Shown here: positions 31,747-40,297 of the stretch, one piece after another
How the letters are laid out: the number at the start of each line of letters is the position of its first letter
Numbering within the stretch: position 1 is the first letter of the stretch
From: Halomonas colorata
Lineage (GTDB): Bacteria; Pseudomonadota; Gammaproteobacteria; Pseudomonadales; Halomonadaceae
Length of the DNA stretch: 64,000 nucleotides
Direction: 5' to 3'
NCBI RefSeq assembly: GCF_014897985.1
Contig: NZ_JABUZA010000021.1
Coordinates: forward strand, 1-64,000
Position numbers and translations under genes: made by a program
The notes under the pieces: generated by a model
Database searches by the model: none
The model's input: only the letters and a program-made list of their open reading frames with translations
What the model was told of the DNA's origin: nothing

Positions 31747-32688
31747 ATGCCTAACGCAGTAATGTTAGATGCGCAAAGTCTTGGACCCCAGATCGATTTA
31801 AGCGCTATCCGTGGCGCGGTTACGCATCTTGAAGTATTTGATCAAAGCACCACTCAGCAGGCAAAAGAGCGCCTGGCCAATGCTGAAATCGCGCTGGTAA
31901 ATAAGGTAGTGCTAGATGCTGAAACCTTAAAACAGCTGCCGTCACTGCGCTTGATTTGTGTGATGGCCACTGGGCTTAACAATATCGACCTTGACGCGGC
32001 TAAAGCACAAAATATCAGCGTTAAGAATGTAACGGCATATGGCACGGCCAGTGTGTCCCAGCATACGCTAATGTTAATGCTGGCCCTGGCTAACCGGCTT
32101 CCAAAATATCAGCAGGAGGTAGCAAATGGCGGCTGGCAGCGCAGCGACTTTTTCTGCCTTCAGGACCACCCCACTCTGCAGCTGGCAGGCAAACGCCTGG
32201 TGATGATTGGCCAGGGCGAACTGGGTACGGAAGTCGCACGGTTGGCAGAAGCGTTTGGCATGCAGGTAAGCTTTGCAGCACGCCCTGGCAATGAGGCAAA
32301 TGATTCCCGCCCTTCACTGGATGATTTACTGCCCGAGGCGGATATTATCAGCCTACACTGCCCACTAAATGCCGATACGCAGCACCTGATTGATCAAAAG
32401 CGCTTAGCAGCCGCGAAGCCGTCACTGTTACTGGTTAACTGCGCTCGTGGCGGTATTATCGATGAAGTGGCCGCCCTTGAAGCGTTACGCCAAGGCAGCA
32501 TTGGAGGATTAGCCGTGGATGTGCTGCCCGCAGAGCCGCCAAAAGAGGGGCATCCACTACTGGACGCGCTAGAAGAGCCTCTTAACCTGATTGTGACGCC
32601 GCATAACGCATGGATAACGCCGGAAGCGCGACAAAATATTATCGCGCTTACGGCGGTGAACATTACTCATTGGAAGCGTGGCGAGTAA
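31747..32688 (+). CDS. NAD-dependent D-2-hydroxyacid dehydrogenase (hydroxypyruvate/glycerate type)
   Basis: D-isomer-specific 2-hydroxyacid dehydrogenase of 313 residues. It has a split catalytic domain, NAD motif GQGELG, catalytic Arg in NCARGGIIDE, Glu in the PAEPP region and His in TPHNAW. It is closest in feel to HprA/glycerate dehydrogenases, so reduction of hydroxypyruvate or glyoxylate is likely; the substrate cannot be read from the sequence. RBS GGAGAG at 31735. Convergent with acyP. Confidence 0.85.
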   Translation: MPNAVMLDAQSLGPQIDLSAIRGAVTHLEVFDQSTTQQAKERLANAEIALVNKVVLDAETLKQLPSLRLICVMATGLNNIDLDAAKAQNISVKNVTAYGTASVSQHTLMLMLALANRLPKYQQEVANGGWQRSDFFCLQDHPTLQLAGKRLVMIGQGELGTEVARLAEAFGMQVSFAARPGNEANDSRPSLDDLLPEADIISLHCPLNADTQHLIDQKRLAAAKPSLLLVNCARGGIIDEVAALEALRQGSIGGLAVDVLPAEPPKEGHPLLDALEEPLNLIVTPHNAWITPEARQNIIALTAVNITHWKRGE

Positions 32689-32703
32689 TCGTGAAATGGT
32701 TAA

Positions 32704-32982
32704 TTAATGCATTGAGAAGTGCTCAGGCACTGAACTAGCGTCCACTGCCTCGCATTCAATATGGGTTACCCGCGCTTGCGCGGGCCCCTTCCAAAGCCAC
32801 TCACTAAGCGCTTTAACCTTTTCGCTATCGCCACACATGAGCACCTCAACCCGACCGTCGGCCAGGTTTTTGGCATGGCCGGTTATCTTGGACTGCAACG
32901 CCTGTTCCTGGGTGGCGTAGCGATAGCCAACACCTTGTACTTTTCCTGAAACAAACGCGCGCAGGCAACAGGCTTTCATCAC
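32704..32982 (-). CDS. acyP: Acylphosphatase
   Basis: Hydrolyses acyl phosphates. The 92 residues have the family core VSGKVQGVGYRYAT (catalytic Arg) and GHAKNLADGRVEV (catalytic Asn). The start overlaps the stop of the yihY-like gene by four bases, so it is probably co-translated with it. Confidence 0.93.
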   Translation of the reverse strand: MMKACCLRAFVSGKVQGVGYRYATQEQALQSKITGHAKNLADGRVEVLMCGDSEKVKALSEWLWKGPAQARVTHIECEAVDASSVPEHFSMH

Positions 32983-33989
32983 CGTTCACCGGTATCTTGT
33001 ACGTGGTCTTTGTGGACATGGTCTTTGTGGACATGGTCTTTGTGAACATGGTCTTTGTGAACGTGGTCTTTAGGCTCTAGCGGCTCAACACCCAGCAGCT
33101 CGTGCTTAACCAGCACCGCACTATTGCGCGGAATCAGCTTTCTGCCCCGACGCAGTAAAAGAGAACGCGTAAACGCAGCACCGAATAATAAAATAAGCGA
33201 CGAGTAATAAACCCATAGCAATACCATTACGACTGAGCCGGCGGCTCCATAGGTCGACGCCGTCGCGGTATACGCTAGATAAATCGCGATTAGCGTGCGG
33301 CCAATGGTAAATAAAACGGCAGTAACCACGGCGCCAATAAATACATCCTGCCATCCCAAGACCACATCAGGTAACACTTTGAAAATGGTCGCAAAGAGTA
33401 ACGTCACTACCGCTAAAGAGATCAGTGATTCCACAATAGTGGTCAGATAACCGGCTAGTGGAAAAATATCGTTTGCGGCTTGCAGCATACCGCGTACCAC
33501 AACGCCTAGAACCAACGAAACCAGCAAAATAAAACCGATTGAAAGAACCACAGTGAGCGATAGAAGCCTGGTTTTGACGAATATAAACATGCTATTGCTG
33601 GTAGGTTTCGCCGTCACCCCCCAGATAGTGTTTAGCGAAAACTGCATTTGTGCAAACACCGTGGTAGCACCGACTAAAAGCGCACCAAACCCCAATAGCG
33701 TTGGCAGTAAACCCGATTCTTCAATCCGCGACTGGGCTACGGCACCCTCAATTGCTGACGCTACATCCGTTCCTAAAGAGCCTTGCAACTGGGCGACAAT
33801 TTGCCCTTGAGCAGCATCTTCACCCAACACTATGCCGATGACCGTCACGGCAATAATAATCGTAGGGGCCAAAGAAAAAAGTGTATAAAAAGCCAATGAA
33901 CCTGCGTAGCTAAACGCATTACGCTCAAGCCATAGGGCTACAGCATCCTGTACTACCTTCCACCAAAAGATGAGGGTGCTTTTAATCAT
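32979..33989 (-). CDS. YihY/BrkB family inner membrane protein with His-rich repeat tail
   Basis: Polytopic protein with about six membrane helices and the family N-terminus (NAFSYAGSLAFYTLFSLAP). Function is not established for the family; an earlier RNase BN assignment was withdrawn. Start ATG 33989, six bases after AAGGGA; two upstream starts are possible. The C-terminus is unusual: after about residue 305 it becomes tandem KDHVH repeats (five DHV cores) encoded by a 15-base repeat, charged and potentially metal-binding, in the cytoplasm. Coupled to acyP downstream. Confidence 0.87.
   Translation of the reverse strand: MIKSTLIFWWKVVQDAVALWLERNAFSYAGSLAFYTLFSLAPTIIIAVTVIGIVLGEDAAQGQIVAQLQGSLGTDVASAIEGAVAQSRIEESGLLPTLLGFGALLVGATTVFAQMQFSLNTIWGVTAKPTSNSMFIFVKTRLLSLTVVLSIGFILLVSLVLGVVVRGMLQAANDIFPLAGYLTTIVESLISLAVVTLLFATIFKVLPDVVLGWQDVFIGAVVTAVLFTIGRTLIAIYLAYTATASTYGAAGSVVMVLLWVYYSSLILLFGAAFTRSLLLRRGRKLIPRNSAVLVKHELLGVEPLEPKDHVHKDHVHKDHVHKDHVHKDHVQDTGER
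33003..33071 (-). repeat. 15-base tandem repeat encoding KDHVH
   Basis: Four full units (33003-33062) and a partial fifth, differing at only a few positions. It encodes the C-terminal repeats of the YihY-like protein. In-frame unit length allows slippage without frameshift. Confidence 0.93.
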
Positions 33990-34143
33990 ATTCATTCCCT
34001 TGAGCAATTTAATAGTTACTTTATGCGTAATAGTTTATCAGCATAGCGAATGCTGGCGCAGTGCGCAGTATTGATCACATTGCACGCTATAATCTTGCCC
34101 TCCATAATGGTCTTCTTATCAACCAAACGTTCAAGGAAGCAAC

Positions 34144-35241
34144 ATGGCCCCTGCCGCAACAAGCTTTAAGCCTGCTTACGCCTTCGATTGTTTGGTATTT
34201 ATTGGTCGTTTTCAGCCTCCCCATCTGGGCCATTTAGCGATTATTCGCGAAGCATTAAAGCAGGCACGTCAGGTTATTGTACTGGTTGGCTCTGCTTGGC
34301 AGGCGCGTTCGCTGCGTAATCCATGGAGCTTTGATGAGCGTCAAACAATGATCCGTTCAGGATTTGATGACGCCGATAATCAGCGCTTGGAAATAAGCCC
34401 CTTGCTTGATGCGCTGTATAACGACGATGTATGGGTAAGGGATGTTCAGAGAAAAGTACGTGACCTAGCGGCTCCGGCCAATGCACGGCTGCCGCGAATC
34501 GGCTTGATTGGGGCAAGCCGCGGTCAATCAAGCTATTACCTTTCGCTCTTTCCCCAGTGGGAATCGGTGAGTGTACCGCTGGTTGAAGGCATTTCCGCAA
34601 GCCAAATCCGTGAACGGCTGTTCCGATCGCCCGGCTCCACTGGCGATTACCTAACCACGGGGGCTTACCACGACCTGCCGCCTGGAGTAGTGAATAGCGT
34701 CAGTGAGTTTTGCCAGGGAGAGGCTTACTATCAGCTACTAGAAGAGCAGCAATTGCTCGATCAGTATCGCCAAGCCTGGGCGCAAGCCCCCTATCCGCCT
34801 ATTTTCGTCACTGTTAATGCCGTTGTGGTGCAATCAGGCCATGTGCTTTTAGTGCGCCGCACAGCGGCACCCGGCAAAGGTCTTCTCGCCTTACCTGGAG
34901 GGTTTATCAATCCCCATGAGCGGTTGCTGGATGCCTGTATGCGTGAACTTAGGGAACGGCTGCGCCTTAAAGTCCCCGAGCCCGTGCTGAAAGGTTCGCT
35001 GCGCGGGCAGCGTCTGTTTGACGAGCCACACCGCAGCTGGCGTGGCCGCACGCTGGCTGAAGCCTTTTACTTTGCGCTACGCCCAGACCAACAGCTGCCC
35101 CGCTTAAAACCTGTTAAAGGCGGCGACCATGCGCGCTGGGTCGCCTTGGCGGATTTAGAACCGGATAGCCTGTTTGAAGATCACTTCTTTATTATTCAGA
35201 ATTTTCTTGGCCTGCCTGCGGATTTTAGCGCTCGGCCCTAA
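34144..35241 (+). CDS. nadM: Bifunctional nicotinamide-nucleotide adenylyltransferase / Nudix hydrolase
   Basis: N-terminal NadM-type NMN adenylyltransferase (residues 1-180): GRFQPPHLGH nucleotidyltransferase motif and SASQIRERLF. C-terminal Nudix domain (about 215-350), which in the family hydrolyses ADP-ribose. The Nudix box is altered: RELRERLRL replaces REuxEExGu, so the last metal-binding Glu is Arg. NAD salvage or NAD turnover is likely; the hydrolase half may be weak. It is divergent from the yihY-like gene and converges on a lysR gene. The RBS AAGGA lies just before the ATG. Confidence 0.9.
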   Translation: MAPAATSFKPAYAFDCLVFIGRFQPPHLGHLAIIREALKQARQVIVLVGSAWQARSLRNPWSFDERQTMIRSGFDDADNQRLEISPLLDALYNDDVWVRDVQRKVRDLAAPANARLPRIGLIGASRGQSSYYLSLFPQWESVSVPLVEGISASQIRERLFRSPGSTGDYLTTGAYHDLPPGVVNSVSEFCQGEAYYQLLEEQQLLDQYRQAWAQAPYPPIFVTVNAVVVQSGHVLLVRRTAAPGKGLLALPGGFINPHERLLDACMRELRERLRLKVPEPVLKGSLRGQRLFDEPHRSWRGRTLAEAFYFALRPDQQLPRLKPVKGGDHARWVALADLEPDSLFEDHFFIIQNFLGLPADFSARP

Positions 35242-35256
35242 TTCAGGCCCTAGCCA

Positions 35257-36174
35257 TTACGCCTGTAGAAAATCACGCGGTAGCTTCATCATCTGTCGCC
35301 AGAGCTTTTCGACGCCGGGCTTGTGAACAAGTGAGCAGCGATAAAGTCGGATCTCAAGCGGAATATCCCAGCTTTCATCGCCCGCTCTTACTAAACGGCC
35401 GCTCTTGAGCTCTTCACGTATACAGAAATCAGGAATCCAGGCAGCGCCAATGCCTTGAAGTACCATGCCCTTTAGCCCTTCTGCCATGGCTGTTTCATAA
35501 ACTGTGCGCAATCTCATACGCAGCGGATCATTTTTCAGCAACATGCGCACACTTCGCCCCAAAAAAGCCCCTTGGGTATAAGCCAGATAGGGAATGGACG
35601 CATCACTGTGTAGCGAAAAGCAGGGCTTGCCCGTTTCATCCGGCAGTGAAACAGGCAGCATATTGACCTTGCCTATCGAAAATGACGGAAAAACTTCCGC
35701 ATCCAGCTGCATGGTGGCAAAGGGGTCGTAATACGCCAGCATCAGGTCGCAGTTGCCTTCACGCAGCACATGAATAGCCTCCCCGACGTTCATGGCGACC
35801 AAGCGGGTGGGAAGCTCGCCCAGGCCTTTTTGAAGACGCGAGATCCAGGGAGGAAAAAAGCTGAGTGCCAATGAATGGGCCGCTACGATATCAAGCGCCT
35901 CATTGGCGATGGATAACCCCCGCAGATGGCTCAGAGACTCATTAAGTTGCTCAACTAGATTACGTGCGGTAACTAGGAATAACTGCCCTTCAGACGTGAG
36001 TCCTACCGGCGTAGTAGAACGATCAACAAGAGTAACGCCAATAGCCTGTTCCAACGCACGAATACGTCGGCTAAAGGCAGGTTGAGTGACATGCCGCTGA
36101 CGTGCAGAAGCAGAAAAACTGCGTGTATTGGCCAGCGCGACAAAATCTTCTAACCATTTTGTTTCAAGATTCAC
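35257..36174 (-). CDS. LysR-family transcriptional regulator
   Basis: An N-terminal winged HTH (residues 5-65, ARQRHVTQPAFSRRIRALEQAIG) and a C-terminal substrate-binding-like domain. The start METKWLEDF-like pattern and overall sequence recall HypT/YjiE, the hypochlorite-responsive regulator of E. coli; that link is from memory and weak. It stands alone between nadM (convergent) and cls (same strand). Confidence 0.88.
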   Translation of the reverse strand: MNLETKWLEDFVALANTRSFSASARQRHVTQPAFSRRIRALEQAIGVTLVDRSTTPVGLTSEGQLFLVTARNLVEQLNESLSHLRGLSIANEALDIVAAHSLALSFFPPWISRLQKGLGELPTRLVAMNVGEAIHVLREGNCDLMLAYYDPFATMQLDAEVFPSFSIGKVNMLPVSLPDETGKPCFSLHSDASIPYLAYTQGAFLGRSVRMLLKNDPLRMRLRTVYETAMAEGLKGMVLQGIGAAWIPDFCIREELKSGRLVRAGDESWDIPLEIRLYRCSLVHKPGVEKLWRQMMKLPRDFLQA

Positions 36175-36228
36175 CCAACACTCCTTTGCCCATCAAACAT
36201 TTTGTAATTTGACCATTTACAGCGCCAA

Positions 36229-37647
36229 CTACTGAACGGGTGACATTAGATAAGCCGCTCTTGAAACCACTTTTTTCCATAACGGACGCTGCTGTACTTC
36301 ATCTATTGTGACACGCCGGCACTGGGCTAAATCCTGCTCCAGCATGGTGTGTACTTTCTCAGCAAATTCCGGGTTAGGAATAAAAGCAGTAATTTCGAAA
36401 TTTAACCGAAACGAGCGGTTATCTAAGTTTACTGTACCCACGGTTGCTGCATCATTGTCGATAAGAATTACTTTTTGGTGTAAAAAACCTGGAAGATAAC
36501 GGTATATTTTAACGCCTGCTTTTAACATATCCGGTAAAAATGCAAAGGCTGAGAGAAACACAAGTAGATGGTCTGGGCGCTCGGGAATCATAACGCGTAC
36601 ATCTATACCGCGCATGGCCGCAAGGCGTAGCGCATCCTGTACGCCCTGGTCAGGGACAAAATAGGGGCTGGTAACCCACAGCCGATGCGTGGCGCTATGA
36701 ATTAACTGCTGAATTAACAGGCTTGCTGTGTCTTGCCTGTCTGCAGGCCCTGAAGGAACAATAACTACGTGCTGATCATGATCAGGGTGGCTTTCCGCCT
36801 GCCAGTTTAAACTGGCTACCTCGCCTGTTGCCCAGTGCCAATCTTCCCAGAAAGCTTCCTGCAAGCCTAATACACTGGGCCCTTCCAGCATTAAATGTGT
36901 ATCGCGCCATGGCCCATGGCGTGGATGCTGGCCAAGGTACTCTATGCCGACATTGAACCCACCTAACCATCCACGCTTACCGTCTACAACGGCAACCTTA
37001 CGGTGATTGCGGAAATTTAGCTGAAAGCGATGCTTAAAGCCTCTGGATGAACGAAAAGCGCTGACCTCTACTCCCTCAACGGATAAATCCTTAAGGTAAC
37101 CTTCGCTCAGCTTACGGCTACCGATTTCATCGTAAAGAAAATACACCCGCACACCGCGGCGAGCAGCGTCAACAAGATGCTTCTGCAGGCGACGTCCCAG
37201 CGCATCGTCGCGGACAATAAAAAACTGCAGCAATAAGTAGTGCTCTGCCCTGTCGATCCCTTCAAACAGGCTGTCAAAGGTAGCATCACCATCAATCAGC
37301 AATGTGGCGTTATTGCCCCGTGTTAGCGGCATCATTGCTAACTGCTCAACGGCTTGAGTATCCGAGTTGGTAGGCGGCGCTAAAAAAGGTAACGCGCTTT
37401 CTTGATAGCGGGCCAATACACGCCTAAGAACGGTATCGCGTTCGCCACGGGCCATGACATAGCCATAAAAACGCGGACGCCCAAAAAACCAGTACGCCGG
37501 CAGCGCTACATAGGGAAAGGTAAGCAGAGAGATAATCCAGGCTACAGCGCCTTGCGATGTCCGACTCGACATTAACGCCATCACGGCCGATACAATCCCT
37601 AACAGGTGTATCAGCATAATGCCTGTCCCTAGCAGCCAAGAGGCCAT
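36229..37647 (-). CDS. cls: Cardiolipin synthase
   Basis: Makes cardiolipin from two phosphatidylglycerol molecules in the inner membrane. Two N-terminal membrane helices (about 4-24 and 32-54) precede two phospholipase D domains with HxK(x)4D: HRKVAVVDGKRG and HQKVILIDND. About 472 residues. ATG 37647 follows AGGGAG by eight bases; a GTG two codons upstream is less likely. Cardiolipin rises with salinity in many halophiles, in line with the lifestyle. Confidence 0.93.
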   Translation of the reverse strand: MASWLLGTGIMLIHLLGIVSAVMALMSSRTSQGAVAWIISLLTFPYVALPAYWFFGRPRFYGYVMARGERDTVLRRVLARYQESALPFLAPPTNSDTQAVEQLAMMPLTRGNNATLLIDGDATFDSLFEGIDRAEHYLLLQFFIVRDDALGRRLQKHLVDAARRGVRVYFLYDEIGSRKLSEGYLKDLSVEGVEVSAFRSSRGFKHRFQLNFRNHRKVAVVDGKRGWLGGFNVGIEYLGQHPRHGPWRDTHLMLEGPSVLGLQEAFWEDWHWATGEVASLNWQAESHPDHDQHVVIVPSGPADRQDTASLLIQQLIHSATHRLWVTSPYFVPDQGVQDALRLAAMRGIDVRVMIPERPDHLLVFLSAFAFLPDMLKAGVKIYRYLPGFLHQKVILIDNDAATVGTVNLDNRSFRLNFEITAFIPNPEFAEKVHTMLEQDLAQCRRVTIDEVQQRPLWKKVVSRAAYLMSPVQ

Positions 37648-37717
37648 ACCCACTACTCCCTAAACGTAACGGTATATCTATCAAACGCGTTTTGGTTATT
37701 TGAGGTTTATGTACAAA

Positions 37718-37737
37718 AGCCCCGTATGAACGGGGCT
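37718..37737 (-). terminator. Terminator of the fumarase gene
   Basis: AGCCCCGT (37718-37725) pairs with ACGGGGCT (37730-37737) around a 4-base loop; the minus strand continues with TTTT. It lies between fumarase and cls. Confidence 0.8.
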
Positions 37738-37773
37738 CCTGTGAATTAATAACCAATCACAGCACAGACTGCG

Positions 37774-39279
37774 TTATGCGGTTTGAGCAATAATCTCCTT
37801 CCACTTGGCAGGCCCGGTCTGATGAACGGAGGTACCCAGGCTGTCTACAGCAACCGTTACGGGCATATCTTCGACTTCAAACTCGTAGATAGCTTCCATG
37901 CCTAAATCTTCAAATCCCACCACGCGGGATTTCTTGATAGCTTGGGCCACTAAGTACGCCGAACCACCTACTGCCATTAGATAAACCGCTTCGTTATCAC
38001 GAATAGCGTTGATCGCTTCCAGGCCACGTTCAGCCTTACCTACCATGCCTAAAAGCCCTGTCTCTTCGAGCATGGTACGGGTGAACTTATCCATCCGGGT
38101 TGCCGTGGTCGGGCCAGCAGGACCCACAACTTCGTCACCAATCGGATCAACCGGGCCAACGTAGTAAATAAACCGACCTTTCATATCGACGGGCAGCGGC
38201 TCACCTTTAGCGATCATATCGACCATGCGCTTATGGGCAGCATCACGTCCTGTCAGCAGCTTGCCGTTAAGCAGAAGCGTGTCGCCCGGCTGCCAGGTTT
38301 TAACCTCTTCAGGCGTGACGGTATCCAGATTCACGCGCTTGACGTTAGCCCCCGCTTCACGGGTGATTTCCGGCCAATCTTCCAATTTAGGTGGCGTTAA
38401 TGCTGCCGGGCCTGAACCGTCAAGCGTAAAATGCGCATGGCGAGTGGCGGCACAGTTGGGAATGATCGCGACCGGTTTATTCGCGGCGTGGGTGGGATAA
38501 TCTTTTACCTTGATATCCAATACCGTGGTAAGCCCGCCCAAGCCCTGTGCACCAATGCCGCTTTTGTTGACCTTATCAAACAGCTCAAGACGCAGCTCTT
38601 CTGCCCGATTGCTCGGACCACGTGCCTGTAGATCCAGGATATCGATAGGATCCAGCAGCGCCTCTTTGGCGAGTAGCATGGCTTTCTCAGCCGTGCCGCC
38701 AATACCAATACCCAACATACCCGGCGGGCACCAGCCTGCGCCCATTTTGGGAAGCTGCTCCATGACCCAGTCAACGACGCTATCGGAGGGATTCAGCATG
38801 GCGAATTTGGACTTCGCCTCACTGCCACCGCCTTTTGCCGCGACGTGAATATCAACCTTATCACCAGGCACCAGCGTGTGGTGGATAATAGCGGGCGTAT
38901 TATCTTTAGTGTTCTGACGCTTGCCGTCAGGATCCGCCAGTACAGACGCGCGCAGCACGTTATCCGGCAATAGGTAAGCCCGGCGAACGCCTTCATTGAC
39001 CATGTCGTCCAGGCTCATATCCGCGTCCCAGGTAACGTTCATACCCACATGAACGAACACAGTCACGATTCCCGTGTCCTGGCAGATAGGCCGATGGCCG
39101 GTGGCGCACATTCTCGAATTAATCAAAATCTGCGCGATAGCATCTTTTGCGGCCGGGTTTTGTTCCCGTTTATAAGCCGCATCCATCGCGTCAATGAAAT
39201 CTTTAGGATGATAGTAAGAGATATACTGAAGAGCATCGGCAACGCTTTGAATAACGTCGTCCTGGCGAATCACGGTCAT
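37774..39279 (-). CDS. fumA: Class I fumarate hydratase (iron-sulfur)
   Basis: TCA-cycle enzyme converting fumarate to malate with an oxygen-sensitive 4Fe-4S cluster. Three cluster cysteines are visible: C66 in RPICQDTG, one in GWCPPGMLG and one in IPNCAATRHAHF. The 501 residues cover both the alpha and beta domains (C-terminal GPTTATRMDKF, KAERG). The symbol is by family; it could equally be named fumB. It is a single gene with its own terminator. Confidence 0.93.
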   Translation of the reverse strand: MTVIRQDDVIQSVADALQYISYYHPKDFIDAMDAAYKREQNPAAKDAIAQILINSRMCATGHRPICQDTGIVTVFVHVGMNVTWDADMSLDDMVNEGVRRAYLLPDNVLRASVLADPDGKRQNTKDNTPAIIHHTLVPGDKVDIHVAAKGGGSEAKSKFAMLNPSDSVVDWVMEQLPKMGAGWCPPGMLGIGIGGTAEKAMLLAKEALLDPIDILDLQARGPSNRAEELRLELFDKVNKSGIGAQGLGGLTTVLDIKVKDYPTHAANKPVAIIPNCAATRHAHFTLDGSGPAALTPPKLEDWPEITREAGANVKRVNLDTVTPEEVKTWQPGDTLLLNGKLLTGRDAAHKRMVDMIAKGEPLPVDMKGRFIYYVGPVDPIGDEVVGPAGPTTATRMDKFTRTMLEETGLLGMVGKAERGLEAINAIRDNEAVYLMAVGGSAYLVAQAIKKSRVVGFEDLGMEAIYEFEVEDMPVTVAVDSLGTSVHQTGPAKWKEIIAQTA

Positions 39280-39466
39280 GGAGTAACAGCTCCTTGGTTT
39301 TCGTCTTTTCTACGGCTTTTTTTAACATGCATGGGAATAGCCGCTTAAGCGTGCAAGGAGTATACCGTATTGACCCGCAAGCGGCAGCCTCTACCGTGCG
39401 TAATGACAGCTGCAATATATGTTTTGGTGAGATGTAAGCAGCCCTACAAGATAACGGTATAATTAT

Positions 39467-40294
39467 TTATTTAACGTATGGCTGGCAGCTGGGGCAACGA
39501 TACAAGCGCCGAGAACCGACCATCGTACGTTCAATAACATCGACACAGCGATGGCAAGAGAGCCCAGCACGATCAAATACCGCAAACCGCCACTGGCGGC
39601 GCGACTCACCTGAAGCAACGGCCTGCTCAATCCACGCCTGAGTATTAGTCACTCCGGCTAGCTGGTAAGCCTGGCGAGTAATATCCACGATCAACTCTGC
39701 CAGCTGCATTTGCTGGGCGCTGGTTAAATCGGCTGGCCGGTGTTTGGGGTGAAGTTGCGCGAAAAACAAAATTTCCGAGCGCAGATAGTTACCCAACCCA
39801 GCCACGAGACCTTGATCTAACAGCAGCGACCCTAGGCCACGCTTGTAGAATTGCTTCATGGTTAAACGCGCCAGCACATGTTCGGGCGTTACCTGCTGGC
39901 TTAACAGGTCAGGCCCTAAACGTGCCAGGAAAGGATGTGTTTCCAGCTCGCTTTCCTGCCATAGGGAAATATCCGATGCACTATACAGGCTGGCCACCCT
40001 GCCCTCGGTTTCCAGGCGTGCTCTTAAAGAACGCTTGGTGGTAGGTGGCTCATCGACGCGATGAAGTTTCCATACTCCGTACAGCTGATTATGGGAATAC
40101 AGCACCTGCTGATTAGCAAAGCGGATCAGCATGGCTTTGCCCCGTGTATCCACGGCAGTCACTTGAGTACCTCTCAACAAATCAACCCGCTTGGCAAGTT
40201 CGGGAAAGGCAAACCAGGCATCATCAATCATCCGGCCGCCAATCTGCTTTTCAATCCGGTCGGCTGCCCGACGTATTTCCGGTCCTTCCGGCAT
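39467..40294 (-). CDS. nei: Endonuclease VIII (DNA glycosylase/AP lyase)
   Basis: Removes oxidised pyrimidines. It begins MPEGPEI, with Pro nucleophile after Met removal and catalytic Glu, has the H2TH region and a C-terminal zinc finger (CHRC ... CPSC). Nei is favoured over MutM by the N-terminus PEGPEIRRAADRIEK. The 275 residues fit. It sits 3 bases after the uvrB stop, so two DNA repair genes are probably co-transcribed. Confidence 0.92.
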   Translation of the reverse strand: MPEGPEIRRAADRIEKQIGGRMIDDAWFAFPELAKRVDLLRGTQVTAVDTRGKAMLIRFANQQVLYSHNQLYGVWKLHRVDEPPTTKRSLRARLETEGRVASLYSASDISLWQESELETHPFLARLGPDLLSQQVTPEHVLARLTMKQFYKRGLGSLLLDQGLVAGLGNYLRSEILFFAQLHPKHRPADLTSAQQMQLAELIVDITRQAYQLAGVTNTQAWIEQAVASGESRRQWRFAVFDRAGLSCHRCVDVIERTMVGSRRLYRCPSCQPYVK

Positions 40295-40297
40295 AAC

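Noticed and set aside
32846-33049. Small TKTMS-repeat protein in the other frame of the 15-base repeats
   Set aside because: It is a frame-shifted reading of the YihY-like repeat tail with no ribosome site.
37718-37737. The hairpin as terminator of cls
   Set aside because: It lies upstream of cls and directly downstream of the fumarase gene on the same strand, so it ends the fumarase transcript.
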